From Mesorhizobium sp. PAMC28654 (GTDB taxonomy: Bacteria > Pseudomonadota > Alphaproteobacteria > Rhizobiales > Rhizobiaceae): 64,000 nt of DNA. Positions 19,890 to 28,851 of this stretch are shown here, one piece after another. Within the stretch, counting starts at the first letter, position 1; each line of letters begins with the position of its first letter. A program made the translations under genes and the position numbers. The DNA is taken from assembly GCF_020616515.1 (NCBI RefSeq), contig NZ_CP085135.1, forward strand, positions 1,550,001-1,614,000, given 5' to 3'. The notes beneath the pieces are model-generated. The model was not told the origin of the DNA. It saw only the letters and a list, made by a program, of their open reading frames with translations, and searched no databases.

Positions 19890-20405
19890 TTACATTCTGT
19901 ATGCAATGGTGTCGTTCCAGAAGCGGTCGAGGCGCTGCAACGCGCGGTTCATCTGCTTGAACTCGTCGGTGTTGATGCCGCCAACCTGCTCGATCGAGCC
20001 AACATGGCGCTCATAGAGACCAGCGACGACTTCCGCCACCTCATTGCCTTTCGGCGTCAACGAGACGCGGACCGAACGACGGTCGATGCGCGAGCGCTGG
20101 TGGTTGATGAAGCCGAGATCGACCAGCTTCTTCAGATTGTAAGAGACGTTGGAGCCGAGATAGTAGCCACGCGAACGCAGTTCGCCAGCGGTCAGCTCCG
20201 AATTGCCGATGTTGAACAGAAGCAGCGCCTGGATGGCATTGATGTCGGAGCGGCCGTTGCGGTCGAATTCGTCCTTGATCACGTCAAGCAGACGGCGGTG
20301 CAGCCGCTCAACAAGCTGCAGCGATTCCATGTACAGGGAACGGATTGCCTCGCGGCGATCGTCGGATACGTTGGCGGTCTTCGCCGCCGGACGCGAATTG
20401 ATCAT
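19890..20405 (-). CDS. ldtR: MarR-family regulator LdtR
   Basis: The 171-residue winged-helix regulator has the typical LdtR body: RSLYMESLQLVERLHRRLLD, DINAIQALLLFNIG, and the recognition part LRSRGYYLGSNVSYNLKKL with the wing INHQRSRIDRRSVRVSLTPKG. In Liberibacter and Sinorhizobium LdtR activates the adjacent L,D-transpeptidase gene and stress genes. Here it is transcribed in the same direction as, and upstream of, ldtP with a terminator between them. Confidence 0.9.
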   Translation of the reverse strand: MINSRPAAKTANVSDDRREAIRSLYMESLQLVERLHRRLLDVIKDEFDRNGRSDINAIQALLLFNIGNSELTAGELRSRGYYLGSNVSYNLKKLVDLGFINHQRSRIDRRSVRVSLTPKGNEVAEVVAGLYERHVGSIEQVGGINTDEFKQMNRALQRLDRFWNDTIAYRM

Positions 20406-20512
20406 TGTCTTTGCCTCTCGTTTGTCGCCCTGGTGATTTTTTGTTTTTCACCTTGATCGCGACACTATCGAATACTCATAAAATTCGACTTAAACGCTAG
20501 GGCTAACAAGAG

Positions 20513-20524
20513 CTTACCGGTAAG
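20513..20524. promoter_or_regulatory. perfect 12-bp palindrome upstream of ldtR
   Basis: CTTACCGGTAAG is a perfect palindrome about 110 bases before the ldtR start, in an otherwise AT-richer promoter region (20406-20560). It is a plausible operator; the binding protein is unknown. Confidence 0.4.
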
Positions 20525-20632
20525 AGGTTTCGGAAGACGCTTAACGAACGGTCACCCGAGCAAGGATAATTAACCTAAAGATTTCGCCAATGATTCCGGG
20601 GCCAAAACCGGATGCTGAGCAGCCACAAGGGC

Positions 20633-21055
20633 TTACGGCCGAACCGGCCTCTTTTGCAGCCAGATGATGGTGCGAAACACGATATAGAGCAGCGCGACCG
20701 AAACATGCGAGACGACGATGAGCAGGCGGTGCCCGAGCAAATCGGGAAATCCGGCATACATGACGGTCTCGGTCACGGCGCATATGAACCAGATCACCGG
20801 CCCCCAAGACGCCAGCATCCATAGGCCGGCAGCGGCAAAAGGGAAGAAAACCGCCAGCACCACCGCCGCCACCTGCCAATGGACCGGCATCAGGTCGAAG
20901 CGCCACAGCGGCCCCGGATAAAAGCCAATCAGCTTGATCCAGTAGAGAACCCCGAACAGCAGGCAATAGCCGGCGATGATGCGCTGGAACCAGGCAAAGA
21001 GGACCTCCACCGTCGAGGGCTGGAGTACGATGCGTCTTGATACGACCTCGCTCAC
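20633..21055 (-). CDS. four-helix inner-membrane protein (DUF6163-like)
   Basis: 140 residues with four hydrophobic segments and a cytoplasmic N-terminus. It matches the general look of a small rhizobial membrane family (WRFDLMPVHWQVAAVVLAVF, WGPVIWFICAVTETVMYAG). Translation begins at GTG 21055, overlapping the stop of the enoyl-CoA hydratase-family gene (GTGA), so the two are coupled. Function unknown. Confidence 0.7.
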   Translation of the reverse strand: MSEVVSRRIVLQPSTVEVLFAWFQRIIAGYCLLFGVLYWIKLIGFYPGPLWRFDLMPVHWQVAAVVLAVFFPFAAAGLWMLASWGPVIWFICAVTETVMYAGFPDLLGHRLLIVVSHVSVALLYIVFRTIIWLQKRPVRP

Positions 21056-22095
21056 AGCTCGAGCTCCCGTTCACCGAGCGAGGCGAAGTAGGCATCGACT
21101 TGCGCATCACCAACAGCGTCGAGGCCGACTGGACGCCATTGCGGCACCGAGCCCTTGTCGATGATCGCCGCACGGATGCCCTCATAGAAATCGTGACCGG
21201 CCAGCATCCGGTTGAGGATGCGGAACTCCATTCTCATGCACTCGTCCATCGAGAGTGTCTGCCCGGCGCTGATCTGGCGCCACGCGACGCGGATGCTGGT
21301 TGGCGAGCGGGTCTTGATCGTCGCCAGGGTCTTTGCCGCGAATTCGTCGGCAACCGCCGCACGCTCCAGGCTGTCGATAGCGTCACCCAGCGAGGGTTGC
21401 GAAAAATGCCGGGCGATCGCCTCCAGCGTTGGCCTTTCCGTCTCGCGGCTGGCGGAAACGAAATACCCGCGCAACACCGATTCCGGATCACCTGTTTCGG
21501 CCAGTCCAGCCAGAACCCCCGGCTGATCTTCCGCCTTGATCGTGTGCGTCGCCAGGCCGGACCACAGCGCATCGCCATACCGGATGCGATTGCCGGTCAA
21601 GGCCAGATACATGCCGAAGCTGCCGCCAAGGTCCGGCAGGAGATGACTTGCACCGACATCCGGGAAAAAGCCGATACCGACTTCCGGCATGGCGAACTGG
21701 GCATTCTCGGTCATCACCCGGTGCGAGCCATGAAAGGAAATGCCGACGCCGCCGCCCATTACAATGCCATTGATCAGGGCGACATAGGGTTTCCTGAACC
21801 GGGCGATGTGGGCGTTGAGACGGTATTCGTCGGCGAAGAAATCGACCGGCGGCTTTCCGGCCCGGCCGGCCTCGTAGACATGGAGGATGTCGCCACCGGC
21901 GGAAAATGCCCTGCCATCCGCCTTGACGACGACCAAGTCGACGCCGGGATCGCGCTCCCAGGCATGCAGCGCCTTGTCCAGAGCCTTCACCATGCTGTGC
22001 GTGACGGCATTGAGCGCCTGTGGCCGCGTCAATGTGACAACGCCGGCCCTGCCCAATCGTTCGAAGCGGATTTCGTCGCCTCCGCCAAAATCCAT
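21052..22095 (-). CDS. enoyl-CoA hydratase/isomerase family protein (3-hydroxyisobutyryl-CoA hydrolase-like)
   Basis: 347 residues with the crotonase fold. GRAFSAGGDILHVYEAGR forms the first oxyanion-hole loop, and INGIVMGGGVGISFHGSHRV the second, followed by MPEVGIGFFPDVGASHLL. The length and the C-terminal extension with DECMRMEFRILNRMLAGHDFYEG are typical of the 3-hydroxyisobutyryl-CoA hydrolase branch (valine degradation). The exact substrate is inferred from family resemblance. Confidence 0.85.
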   Translation of the reverse strand: MDFGGGDEIRFERLGRAGVVTLTRPQALNAVTHSMVKALDKALHAWERDPGVDLVVVKADGRAFSAGGDILHVYEAGRAGKPPVDFFADEYRLNAHIARFRKPYVALINGIVMGGGVGISFHGSHRVMTENAQFAMPEVGIGFFPDVGASHLLPDLGGSFGMYLALTGNRIRYGDALWSGLATHTIKAEDQPGVLAGLAETGDPESVLRGYFVSASRETERPTLEAIARHFSQPSLGDAIDSLERAAVADEFAAKTLATIKTRSPTSIRVAWRQISAGQTLSMDECMRMEFRILNRMLAGHDFYEGIRAAIIDKGSVPQWRPVGLDAVGDAQVDAYFASLGERELEL

Positions 22096-22272
22096 GGTTA
22101 AGAATCCCTTCCCCGCGCCGTCGGGTCTGAAGTGCTAAAGGGTGGCGCATGGGCACGTCAATGCCGATGGCCAATTCACGCGACCTTGGCTATGGCCGAC
22201 ACCCGGTGCTAGAAGTTGGCCGCCATGCAGGCGGTGCGTCGATCAAGTGGCTTTCAAACCGGACGGTGAACC

Positions 22273-23100
22273 ATGCCTGGGTTTTCACGATTTGTCGTTG
22301 CCGTGATCGGCGTCATGGCCATATGCGTGACGGCTCGCCCGGCATTTTCAGGAACCATCGACGATCTCTATCAGTCGCGGACCATCGTCACCGGACAGGA
22401 CGAGCCAAACCGACAAGCAGGCTTCAAGACATGCCTCGACGCGGTTCTGCTCAAGGTCTCCGGTGACCAGCGACTGCTCAGGAAACCGGAGATGGCTGCC
22501 CTGCGCGAGAAGGCCGGCAGTTTCATCGCCAGTTTCCGCTACCGCGACCGGATGGAGGGCATTCCGATTCACGATGAACAGGGCACCCACGATCGGCCCT
22601 ACGATCTCACTTGCCTCTACGACCCGGCCGCGATCAATCCCGTGCTTGCCTCGCTCGGCAGCGAGCCCTGGCTGACGAAGCGACCGCGACTGGAGGTTTT
22701 CCTGGCCACGGAGCAAGGCGCCAGGCATTTTGCACTGACTGCCGATGAAGAGCGCGGCGCATTGATGCGTGAATCCTTCACCAACGCCGCCACGCCGCTG
22801 GCGATGGGGATCGTGTTTCCAAAAGCATCGACGCTGTCGACCGCAAGGCTGGATGACAAGACGCTGCGCGACGCCGACATCGAGGCGCTCGACAAGCTCG
22901 CGGAGCGGGCCACCGCGGAGCAGGCGCTTGCCGGCACTCTGATCTGGAGCGAAAAGGAAATGGGCTGGATCGCCGATTGGCGGCTCGCCAGGGATGGCAA
23001 GACCTATCGCTGGCAGGTACGCGGCGTCAGTTTCGACGACGCCTTCCGCGTCGCGATGGGCGGCGCCGCGCAGATCCTGTCCGGCAACGGCCAACCCTGA
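22273..23100 (+). CDS. DUF2066 domain secreted protein
   Basis: 275 residues with an N-terminal signal sequence (RFVVAVIGVMAICVTARPAFS). The mature protein starts GTIDDLYQSRTIVTGQDEPNR, a typical DUF2066 opening, and continues through CLDAVLLKVSGDQRLL. Role unknown, probably periplasmic. It precedes hemB on the same strand by 114 bases. Confidence 0.75.
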   Translation: MPGFSRFVVAVIGVMAICVTARPAFSGTIDDLYQSRTIVTGQDEPNRQAGFKTCLDAVLLKVSGDQRLLRKPEMAALREKAGSFIASFRYRDRMEGIPIHDEQGTHDRPYDLTCLYDPAAINPVLASLGSEPWLTKRPRLEVFLATEQGARHFALTADEERGALMRESFTNAATPLAMGIVFPKASTLSTARLDDKTLRDADIEALDKLAERATAEQALAGTLIWSEKEMGWIADWRLARDGKTYRWQVRGVSFDDAFRVAMGGAAQILSGNGQP

Positions 23101-23214
23101 TCGGCTGCTGCCGGCCGCTTATGCGCGACAGCGCGAACTCGGGCCTGGCACAACTGTGCGCATTGGTCAGCGCCAAGGGCGCGTGGTAAAAACCGCCGGT
23201 CTGGAGTTTTGGCG

Positions 23215-24246
23215 ATGAACAAATTCACCCCCGCAAAGCCCGCCGGCGCCCGCAGCGTCGACGAAATCACCGGCAGCCGCCGTCTGCGCCGCATGCGCAA
23301 GGCGGACTGGTCGCGCCGCCTCGTCCAGGAGAACCGGCTTACGGTCGACGACCTGATCTGGCCGATCTTTGTCGTCGACGGCAGACAAGTGCGCGAGCCG
23401 ATCGTCGCAATGCCTGGCGTGTTCCGCCTGTCTGTTGACCTCGCTGTCAAGGAAGCCGAGCGCGCCGCCAAACTCGGGATTCCAGCGATCGCGACCTTCC
23501 CCAATGTGGAGCTTGGCCTGCGCGACCAGACCGGCTCGCACATCCTTGACCCAGAGAACGTGATCAACCGCGCCACGCGCGCCATCAAGCATGCGGTGCC
23601 TGATATCGGCATCATCACCGATGCGGCGCTCGACCCGTTCACCAGCCACGGCCATGACGGCATCCTGCGCGACGGCATCATCGTCAACGACGAAACGGTT
23701 GAACAGGTCACGGCAGCGGCGGTGATCCAGGCGGCGGCCGGCGCCGACATCATCGCGCCGTCCGACATGATGGACGGTCGCATTGGCGCCATTCGCGATG
23801 CGCTGGATGCCAACGGTTTTCAGGACGTGGCGATCATGTCCTACGCGACGAAGTTCGCCTCCGCCTTCTACGGCCCCTATCGCGAGGCGGTCGGCACGGC
23901 CGGCCTGCTCAAGGGCGACAAGAAGACCTACTACATCGACCACGCCAATTCCGACGAGGCGGTTCGCGAAGCCGAACAGGACATAGCCGAAGGCGCCGAC
24001 ATGCTGATGGTCAAGCCCGGCCTGCCCTATCTCGACATCATCCGCCGGCTGAAGGACGAATTCCAGATGCCGACCTTCGCCTACCAGGTGTCGGGCGAAT
24101 ATTCGATGATCAAGGCCGCCGCCGCCAATGGCTGGATCGACGGCGAGAGGGCGATGCTCGAGTCGCTGCTCGCCTTCAAGCGCGCCGGCTGCGACGGGAT
24201 CCTCACCTATTTCGCGCCGGAAGTGGCAGCGATGCTGAAGGGGTAG
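23215..24246 (+). CDS. hemB: delta-aminolevulinic acid dehydratase (porphobilinogen synthase)
   Basis: 343 residues, second step of tetrapyrrole synthesis (two ALA to porphobilinogen). The Schiff-base lysines are visible as MSYATKFASAFYGP (K213) and LMVKPGLPY (K267). At the metal site the sequence reads DAALDPFTSHGHDG, lacking the three Cys of zinc-dependent enzymes and matching the Mg-dependent rhizobial type. ATG 23215 follows GGAG; an upstream in-frame TTG at 23209 is less likely. Confidence 0.97.
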   Translation: MNKFTPAKPAGARSVDEITGSRRLRRMRKADWSRRLVQENRLTVDDLIWPIFVVDGRQVREPIVAMPGVFRLSVDLAVKEAERAAKLGIPAIATFPNVELGLRDQTGSHILDPENVINRATRAIKHAVPDIGIITDAALDPFTSHGHDGILRDGIIVNDETVEQVTAAAVIQAAAGADIIAPSDMMDGRIGAIRDALDANGFQDVAIMSYATKFASAFYGPYREAVGTAGLLKGDKKTYYIDHANSDEAVREAEQDIAEGADMLMVKPGLPYLDIIRRLKDEFQMPTFAYQVSGEYSMIKAAAANGWIDGERAMLESLLAFKRAGCDGILTYFAPEVAAMLKG

Positions 24247-24505
24247 CCCGACTTCCCGGGCAACGCCTTTCAGGAGTTGTCACCAATCTTTCAACCTGCC
24301 AGCGGTTCTTTTCGAATTCCGGCTGACACAAACCGGCAGGTGCGGCTATGGTGTCCGCACGGTCGGAGGCGGCCGGCAGCCCGCAGCCCTGCAAAGGGTA
24401 TGGCGAACGCCTCCAGAGGATACTTCCTGACCCGTTTCACCGTCGGGCGAAGGCGTCGGCAATGCAGGCACTGACGAAGACTTCGCCGTGACCAAAGGAA
24501 CGGAC

Positions 24506-25048
24506 ATGCTTGCCTATCGCGATGCCAAGACCATGGCGAAAGCCATGCGGGAGGTGCTTGCCGCCCGCGACCTGACGATCAGCCACAGCGAAGCCCTGGA
24601 GATCGTCGCGCGCCAGTTTGGACTGGCGAACTGGAATATCCTGTCGGCCAAGATCGAAGCGCCGGTCGCCAAGCCGGACACGATCATCTTCGAACGCACG
24701 GCGCTGATCGTGCGCATCTTCGACGTCGCCAAGGCACACGAATTCTATCTCGGCTACCTCGGCTTCACGGTGGACTGGGAGCACCGCTACGGCGACAATT
24801 TCCCGCTCTATACGCAGGTCTCGCGCGAAAACCTTGTCCTGCATTTGTCCGAACATGCCGGCGACGCGACGCCAGGCGGCAACATGGTTGTCTACATGAA
24901 GGGTATCCGCGAGTTGCACAAAGAGCTCGCTGCCAAGGACTACCGCTACATGAAGCCCGGTTTGGAACACGAGGATGGGCGGCTGACGGTCGAGGTCATC
25001 GACCCGTTCAGCAACCACATCCGCTTCATGGAACTCACCGGCGAATGA
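24506..25048 (+). CDS. glyoxalase-superfamily protein with N-terminal accessory domain
   Basis: 180 residues. The first 45 (MLAYRDAKTMAKAMREVLAA, then ISHSEALEIVARQFGLANWN) form the short helical domain found fused to some glyoxalase-like proteins. A single vicinal-oxygen-chelate module follows (FERTALIVRIFDVAKAHEFY, LVLHLSEHAGDATPGG, VIDPFSNHIRFME), similar to bleomycin-resistance-like proteins. ATG 24506 has AAAGGA at the right spacing; a GTG at 24488 is the alternative. Confidence 0.75.
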   Translation: MLAYRDAKTMAKAMREVLAARDLTISHSEALEIVARQFGLANWNILSAKIEAPVAKPDTIIFERTALIVRIFDVAKAHEFYLGYLGFTVDWEHRYGDNFPLYTQVSRENLVLHLSEHAGDATPGGNMVVYMKGIRELHKELAAKDYRYMKPGLEHEDGRLTVEVIDPFSNHIRFMELTGE

Positions 25049-25161
25049 CCTTGTACGGCGGCCATCCCATCGGCTGCCACCTACCATCCGAGCCAATCGC
25101 CACGAACAGCCCGGACATCGCCTGGCGGCGAGGTCTGGGAGCGGTTCCCTCGTCAAAATAC

Positions 25162-25180
25162 TGATTGCAATTTGCAATCA
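25162..25180. promoter_or_regulatory. perfect inverted repeat upstream of the DHFR-like gene
   Basis: TGATTGCAATTTGCAATCA has perfect 8-base arms (TGATTGCA / TGCAATCA), 52 bases before the start at 25232, followed by a third half-like GATTGC. It looks like an operator for a dimeric repressor. No regulator gene lies next to it. Confidence 0.5.
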
Positions 25181-25231
25181 GATTGCTAGAAAGTAACCAA
25201 CTGCAAAGCACTGGTTACCGAGGAGCTTTTC

Positions 25232-25876
25232 ATGTCCAGACTTCGCGTCAACGCATTCACCCTGTCGCTCGACGGCTATGGCGCTGGTCCCGATCAGGAT
25301 TTGCAAAATCCGCTCGGCGTCGGCGGACAGGGCCTGCATAAATGGGCCTTCAGCACCCGCACATTCCGCAAGATGTTCGGCCAGGAAGGCGGCGCGACCG
25401 GGGCCGACGAGGACTTTGCCGCGCGCAGCTTCGAGAATGTCGGCGCCTGGATCCTGGGCCGCAATATGTTCGGCCCGATCCGCGGCGAATGGCCCGACGA
25501 CAACTGGAAGGGCTGGTGGGGCGACATCCCGCCCTATCATGTGCCGGTGTTCGTGCTGACGCACTACAAGCGGGCGCCCATTATCATGGAAGGCGGCACC
25601 ACCTTCCACTTCGTGACCGACGGCATCCATTCGGCTCTCGAGCAGGCGAAGTCGGCGGCTGAAGGCAAGGACGTGCGGGTCGGCGGCGGCGTCGACACGA
25701 TCCGTCAGTATCTGCAGGAGAGGCTGATCGACGAGATGCATCTCGCGATCTCCCCAGTGCTGCTTGGCAGGGGCGAGAATCTTTTCGCCGGCCTGGATAT
25801 GTTGAAGCTAGGCTACCAGTGCAGCGAGCAGGTGGCGACGGCGCTTGCCACCCACGTCATCATCAAGCGAGCCTAG
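25232..25876 (+). CDS. dihydrofolate reductase family (RibD C-terminal-like) protein
   Basis: 214 residues of the RibD_C/DHFR fold, seen in VNAFTLSLDGYGAGPDQD, FENVGAWILGRNMFGPIRGEW and the NADPH-binding VRVGGGVDTIRQYLQERLID. Such stand-alone proteins are predicted NADPH-dependent reductases of unknown substrate. The start has GAGGAG nine bases upstream. An operator-like palindrome precedes it. Confidence 0.85.
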   Translation: MSRLRVNAFTLSLDGYGAGPDQDLQNPLGVGGQGLHKWAFSTRTFRKMFGQEGGATGADEDFAARSFENVGAWILGRNMFGPIRGEWPDDNWKGWWGDIPPYHVPVFVLTHYKRAPIIMEGGTTFHFVTDGIHSALEQAKSAAEGKDVRVGGGVDTIRQYLQERLIDEMHLAISPVLLGRGENLFAGLDMLKLGYQCSEQVATALATHVIIKRA

Positions 25877-25897
25877 GAAGCGAAACGCTTGGCGCGG

Positions 25898-25930
25898 GCC
25901 CCTTCCCCCGTCATTATACGGGGAGAAAGG
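25898..25930. repeat. rhizobial CTTCCCC...GGGGAGAA palindrome
   Basis: Imperfect palindrome in the convergent gap between the DHFR-like gene and ppk2, with arms CCCCTTCCCCCG and CGGGGAGAAAGGG around TCATTATA. The same core (TTCTCCCC / GGGGAGAA) occurs at 51092-51119. It resembles short dispersed palindromes common in Rhizobiales and may also act as a transcription end. Confidence 0.55.
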
Positions 25931-25939
25931 GAGCATGCC

Positions 25940-26859
25940 TCAATATTTCTCGGGAACGTAAAGTTCGCGCGGCAGCGTCTGCCGCTCGTATTCGGGATTG
26001 AAGACGCGCTCCGGCAGCGTGATCTCCTCATGCCGCACCTCTTCATACGGCAGCTGCTTGAGCAGATGGTCGATGCAGTTCAGCCGTGCGCGCTTCTTGT
26101 CGTTGCCCTCGACGATGAACCAGGGCGCTTCGGGAATGTTGGTGCGGGCGAAGGTTTCTTCCTTGGCCTTGGTGTACTGCTCCCAGCGTACCCGCGACTG
26201 CAGGTCCATCGGCGACAGCTTCCACTGCTTCATCGGGTCGTGGATGCGCATCAGGAAGCGCATCTGCTGTTCCTCGTCGGTAATCGAGAACCAGTATTTG
26301 ACGAGCGTGATGCCGGAGCGGACGAGCATGCGCTCGAAGTCCGGCACGTCGTGAAAGAACTCTTCGACCTGATCGGGTCCGGCAAAGCCCATCACCCGCT
26401 CGACGCCGGAGCGGTTGTACCAGGAGCGGTCGAACAGCACGATCTCGCCGCCGGCCGGCAGATGCGGCACGTAGCGCTGGAAATACCATTGCGACTTCTC
26501 GCGCTCGGTTGGCGCCGGAAGTGCGACGACACGGCAGATGCGCGGGTTGAGCCGCTGGGTGATGCGCTTGATGACGCCACCCTTGCCGGCGGAATCACGC
26601 CCCTCGAAAATCACCACCAACTTCTTCTTGTGATAGGCGACCCAGGATTGCAGCTTGATCAGTTCCGACTGCAGCGAGATCAGGTCACGAAAATACTGCA
26701 GACGATCGATCGATGGCGGATGGGCATTCTTGTAGATCTTGGCGATTCCAGGGATAAAGCCGGCTCCGACATTTCGAGCTCGTAGTCTTCGTCGAGCGTG
26801 TCGGCGAGTTCCGCCTCCAGCCAATCCTTGGCCCCGGACTTCGCTTGTGAATCGTTCAT
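25940..26859 (-). pseudogene. ppk2: polyphosphate kinase 2, frameshifted near the N-terminus
   Basis: The start MNDSQAKSGAKDWLEAELAD at 26859 through DYELEMSEPALSLE is in one frame. The rest, from IAKIYKNAHPPSIDRLQYFR to the end, is in another. One base (an A in GGAAATC) appears missing at about 26744-26748; the span is 920 bases, one short of 307 codons. The large downstream part is intact PPK2: Walker A FEGRDSAGKGGVIKRI, then DRSWYNRSGVERVMGF and SDEEQQ-like ITDEEQQMRFLMR. The enzyme transfers phosphate between polyphosphate and nucleotides. An internal start could still make an N-terminally shortened kinase because the shift lies only about 40 codons in. Confidence 0.8.
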
Positions 26860-27115
26860 CTGCGCTGCTCCAAGTAACTGCCGCCCTGGGGACCGCAACA
26901 AGCTCGGGCCTGCCGGCCACCGATGCTACGCCCTCGGCCCATCTGAATATATGCCGGCGGTGACGGTTTTATTGCAGCTTGGTGCCGATCATGGTCCCCA
27001 TCGGCCGCGTGTTCCCGACTTCCCGTTGGACGCGAGGCGACAGATCGCCCGGCCTGACGACCTCGTCCTTGACCGTGGCGATGTCTGAAATGCTTGTTGT
27101 CGCGGCGACCGGGCG

Positions 27116-28087
27116 TCAGCCTGAAATGTAGCGCCAGACCTCGGCATCAGGCTCGACCTGGCCACTGAGCACGAAATATTTGTAGAGGACGAGCAGGGAA
27201 ATCGCCTGCTCGGCCCGCTCATCCGCGAACGTCCGGCAATAGGCATTCGCCGACGAGACGATGCGTTGCGCTTCCTCGGGATGCCGTTCGAAATAACGCA
27301 CCTTCTCCGAAAGATCGGAGAAATCCCGTTCGAGCGACGCGTAATGAACGTTCGCTTCGAGTCGGCTTTCGGCGAACCAGGTCTCGTATGTCGGCGGCGG
27401 CATCAAACAGAGCGAATTCGAGCTCATGATCCATTTCAGATTGGTCGCCACATCATTGCCTTCGAGCGAAACGATGTAGCGGTACTGCTTATGTTGGGCG
27501 ATGGTCAGATAGGGCTTGCGGTATTGTTCCGCCGCCTTCTTGTTAGGCGTGCCCGCATCGCAGAAAGGCAGATCGCGAACGGCTTCCAGAAACCGTGTCC
27601 GTATCGGATTGTTGAGATGGCCGCGCCAGACGACAGCGGGGCGCTTGTCTAGAAAAGGAATTTTGTCCGCGGGCATATGGAAGTGACGGAATTTGTCGAG
27701 CTTCATGATCACGGCATTGCTGTTGTCCGCCGTGATCGGCCGATCCTTCACGACCGATGGCATCTTTGGCACTTTTCTGACGTCGCCAAACTCAAGATCG
27801 ATCAGCAAGCCGGGATCAAAGTAGCGGGCAAATTCCTTGAGATCGTAATAGTACATGCTGGGCGAAAACGGCAGCCGGCGCACAGGCACCGCATCGGGGC
27901 TTGGCACGAAAGCGTTCCGCAGCTTGTTGTAAAGCTTCAACCGTTCGCGGATCGTCTCGTCCGGGAGCATGGCTTGGCCAAGTCGCGCGGCCAGCCTGCG
28001 GCGGAACAAAGCCTGCGGCGCCACATCACGCAAGGCGTTGCGCGCGTAGTAAAATACCTTGACGGAATTTCGTAGAATCGTTGCCAT
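27116..28087 (-). CDS. family 90 (CAP10/LpsA-like) glycosyltransferase
   Basis: 323 residues. Family 90 features are the central KIPFLDKRPAVVWRGHLNNP block, the RTRFLEAVRDL helix, IVSLEGNDVATNLKWIMSSN and MPPPTYETWFAESRL. Bacterial members add xylose or other sugars to lipopolysaccharide. There is no signal sequence, so a cytoplasmic role in LPS core assembly is likely. It is alone on its strand, with neighbours of unrelated function. Confidence 0.78.
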   Translation of the reverse strand: MATILRNSVKVFYYARNALRDVAPQALFRRRLAARLGQAMLPDETIRERLKLYNKLRNAFVPSPDAVPVRRLPFSPSMYYYDLKEFARYFDPGLLIDLEFGDVRKVPKMPSVVKDRPITADNSNAVIMKLDKFRHFHMPADKIPFLDKRPAVVWRGHLNNPIRTRFLEAVRDLPFCDAGTPNKKAAEQYRKPYLTIAQHKQYRYIVSLEGNDVATNLKWIMSSNSLCLMPPPTYETWFAESRLEANVHYASLERDFSDLSEKVRYFERHPEEAQRIVSSANAYCRTFADERAEQAISLLVLYKYFVLSGQVEPDAEVWRYISG

Positions 28088-28284
28088 CGGTCGATTGATT
28101 CAAAACAATTTGGCTGGAAATACGAGCGCGCCCATTCCTACACCATTGTGCCGCGCATCTTGCAAGCCCGTAACCGCTGGGGATCGCACTGATCGTTGGG
28201 TTGAAGCTCGGCTCAACCCTTCCGGTGTTGTGTTTGCGGCCCAATGCTCTTAGGCAGGGCCAAGCACAATGAAAAGGAAGAGAT

Positions 28285-28437
28285 ATGGCGCGAGCACCAA
28301 ACTACGATCAGGAGCGCAAGGAGCGCGACCGACAGAAGGCAGCCAAGAAGGCGGAAAAGCTGGCGGCCAAGGTTTCAGCGAGAGAGCGGTCGAAGCCCGA
28401 GGATGAGGCAGGGTCGGAGACAGAAACGGCGAAGTAG
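28285..28437 (+). CDS. small Lys/Glu/Ala-rich protein (50 residues)
   Basis: ATG 28285, preceded by AAGGAAGAG, to TAG 28435-28437. It encodes a highly charged peptide starting MARAPNYDQERKERDRQKAA, with a Lys-rich helix and an acidic tail. Codon use and the ribosome-binding site look genuine. It could form one long charged helix. No family recognised. Confidence 0.5.
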   Translation: MARAPNYDQERKERDRQKAAKKAEKLAAKVSARERSKPEDEAGSETETAK

Positions 28438-28486
28438 TGCCGCGCGGCCCGCGATGCGGGCCAGCTTCCCCTGGCGGTGCGGTGCT

Positions 28487-28747
28487 TCAGACCGGCGCCT
28501 TGTCGCTGACGAAAACATCCACCTCGCGCGCCGCGGCGATAAAGGCGCGCCTGGCGTTCATGGCCGGCTTGTCGCCGGCCAGCGCATCGTGACAGGCCTG
28601 CAACGCCGCGCGGTGCTTGGGGCTGCGCTTGCCGGGCCAGCTGTTGAGAAGGTAATCCGAAGCCTCCCGCGCCGAACGCAAGAGCTGAGTGGTTCCCGCC
28701 GTCGCCGATTTGACGGTGATGGGTGTTTCAAATCGGTTGTTTTCCAT
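28487..28747 (-). CDS. DUF982 family protein
   Basis: 86-codon frame giving about 85 residues from MENNRFETPITVKSATAG. The body SAREASDYLLNSWPGKRSP and HRAALQACHDALAG is typical of DUF982, a small rhizobial family of unknown function often present in many copies. An upstream in-frame ATG would add 32 unrelated residues. Confidence 0.75.
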   Translation of the reverse strand: MENNRFETPITVKSATAGTTQLLRSAREASDYLLNSWPGKRSPKHRAALQACHDALAGDKPAMNARRAFIAAAREVDVFVSDKAPV

Positions 28748-28851
28748 CGCCGCTCTTACGCCATCGCCGTTCAGGAAGCGAGGCCGAAAGTGCTCGCTGA
28801 CCGGCACATCCGCCTTTGCGTCTTGAATCCCGTTCCACTGCATTGGCGGCG

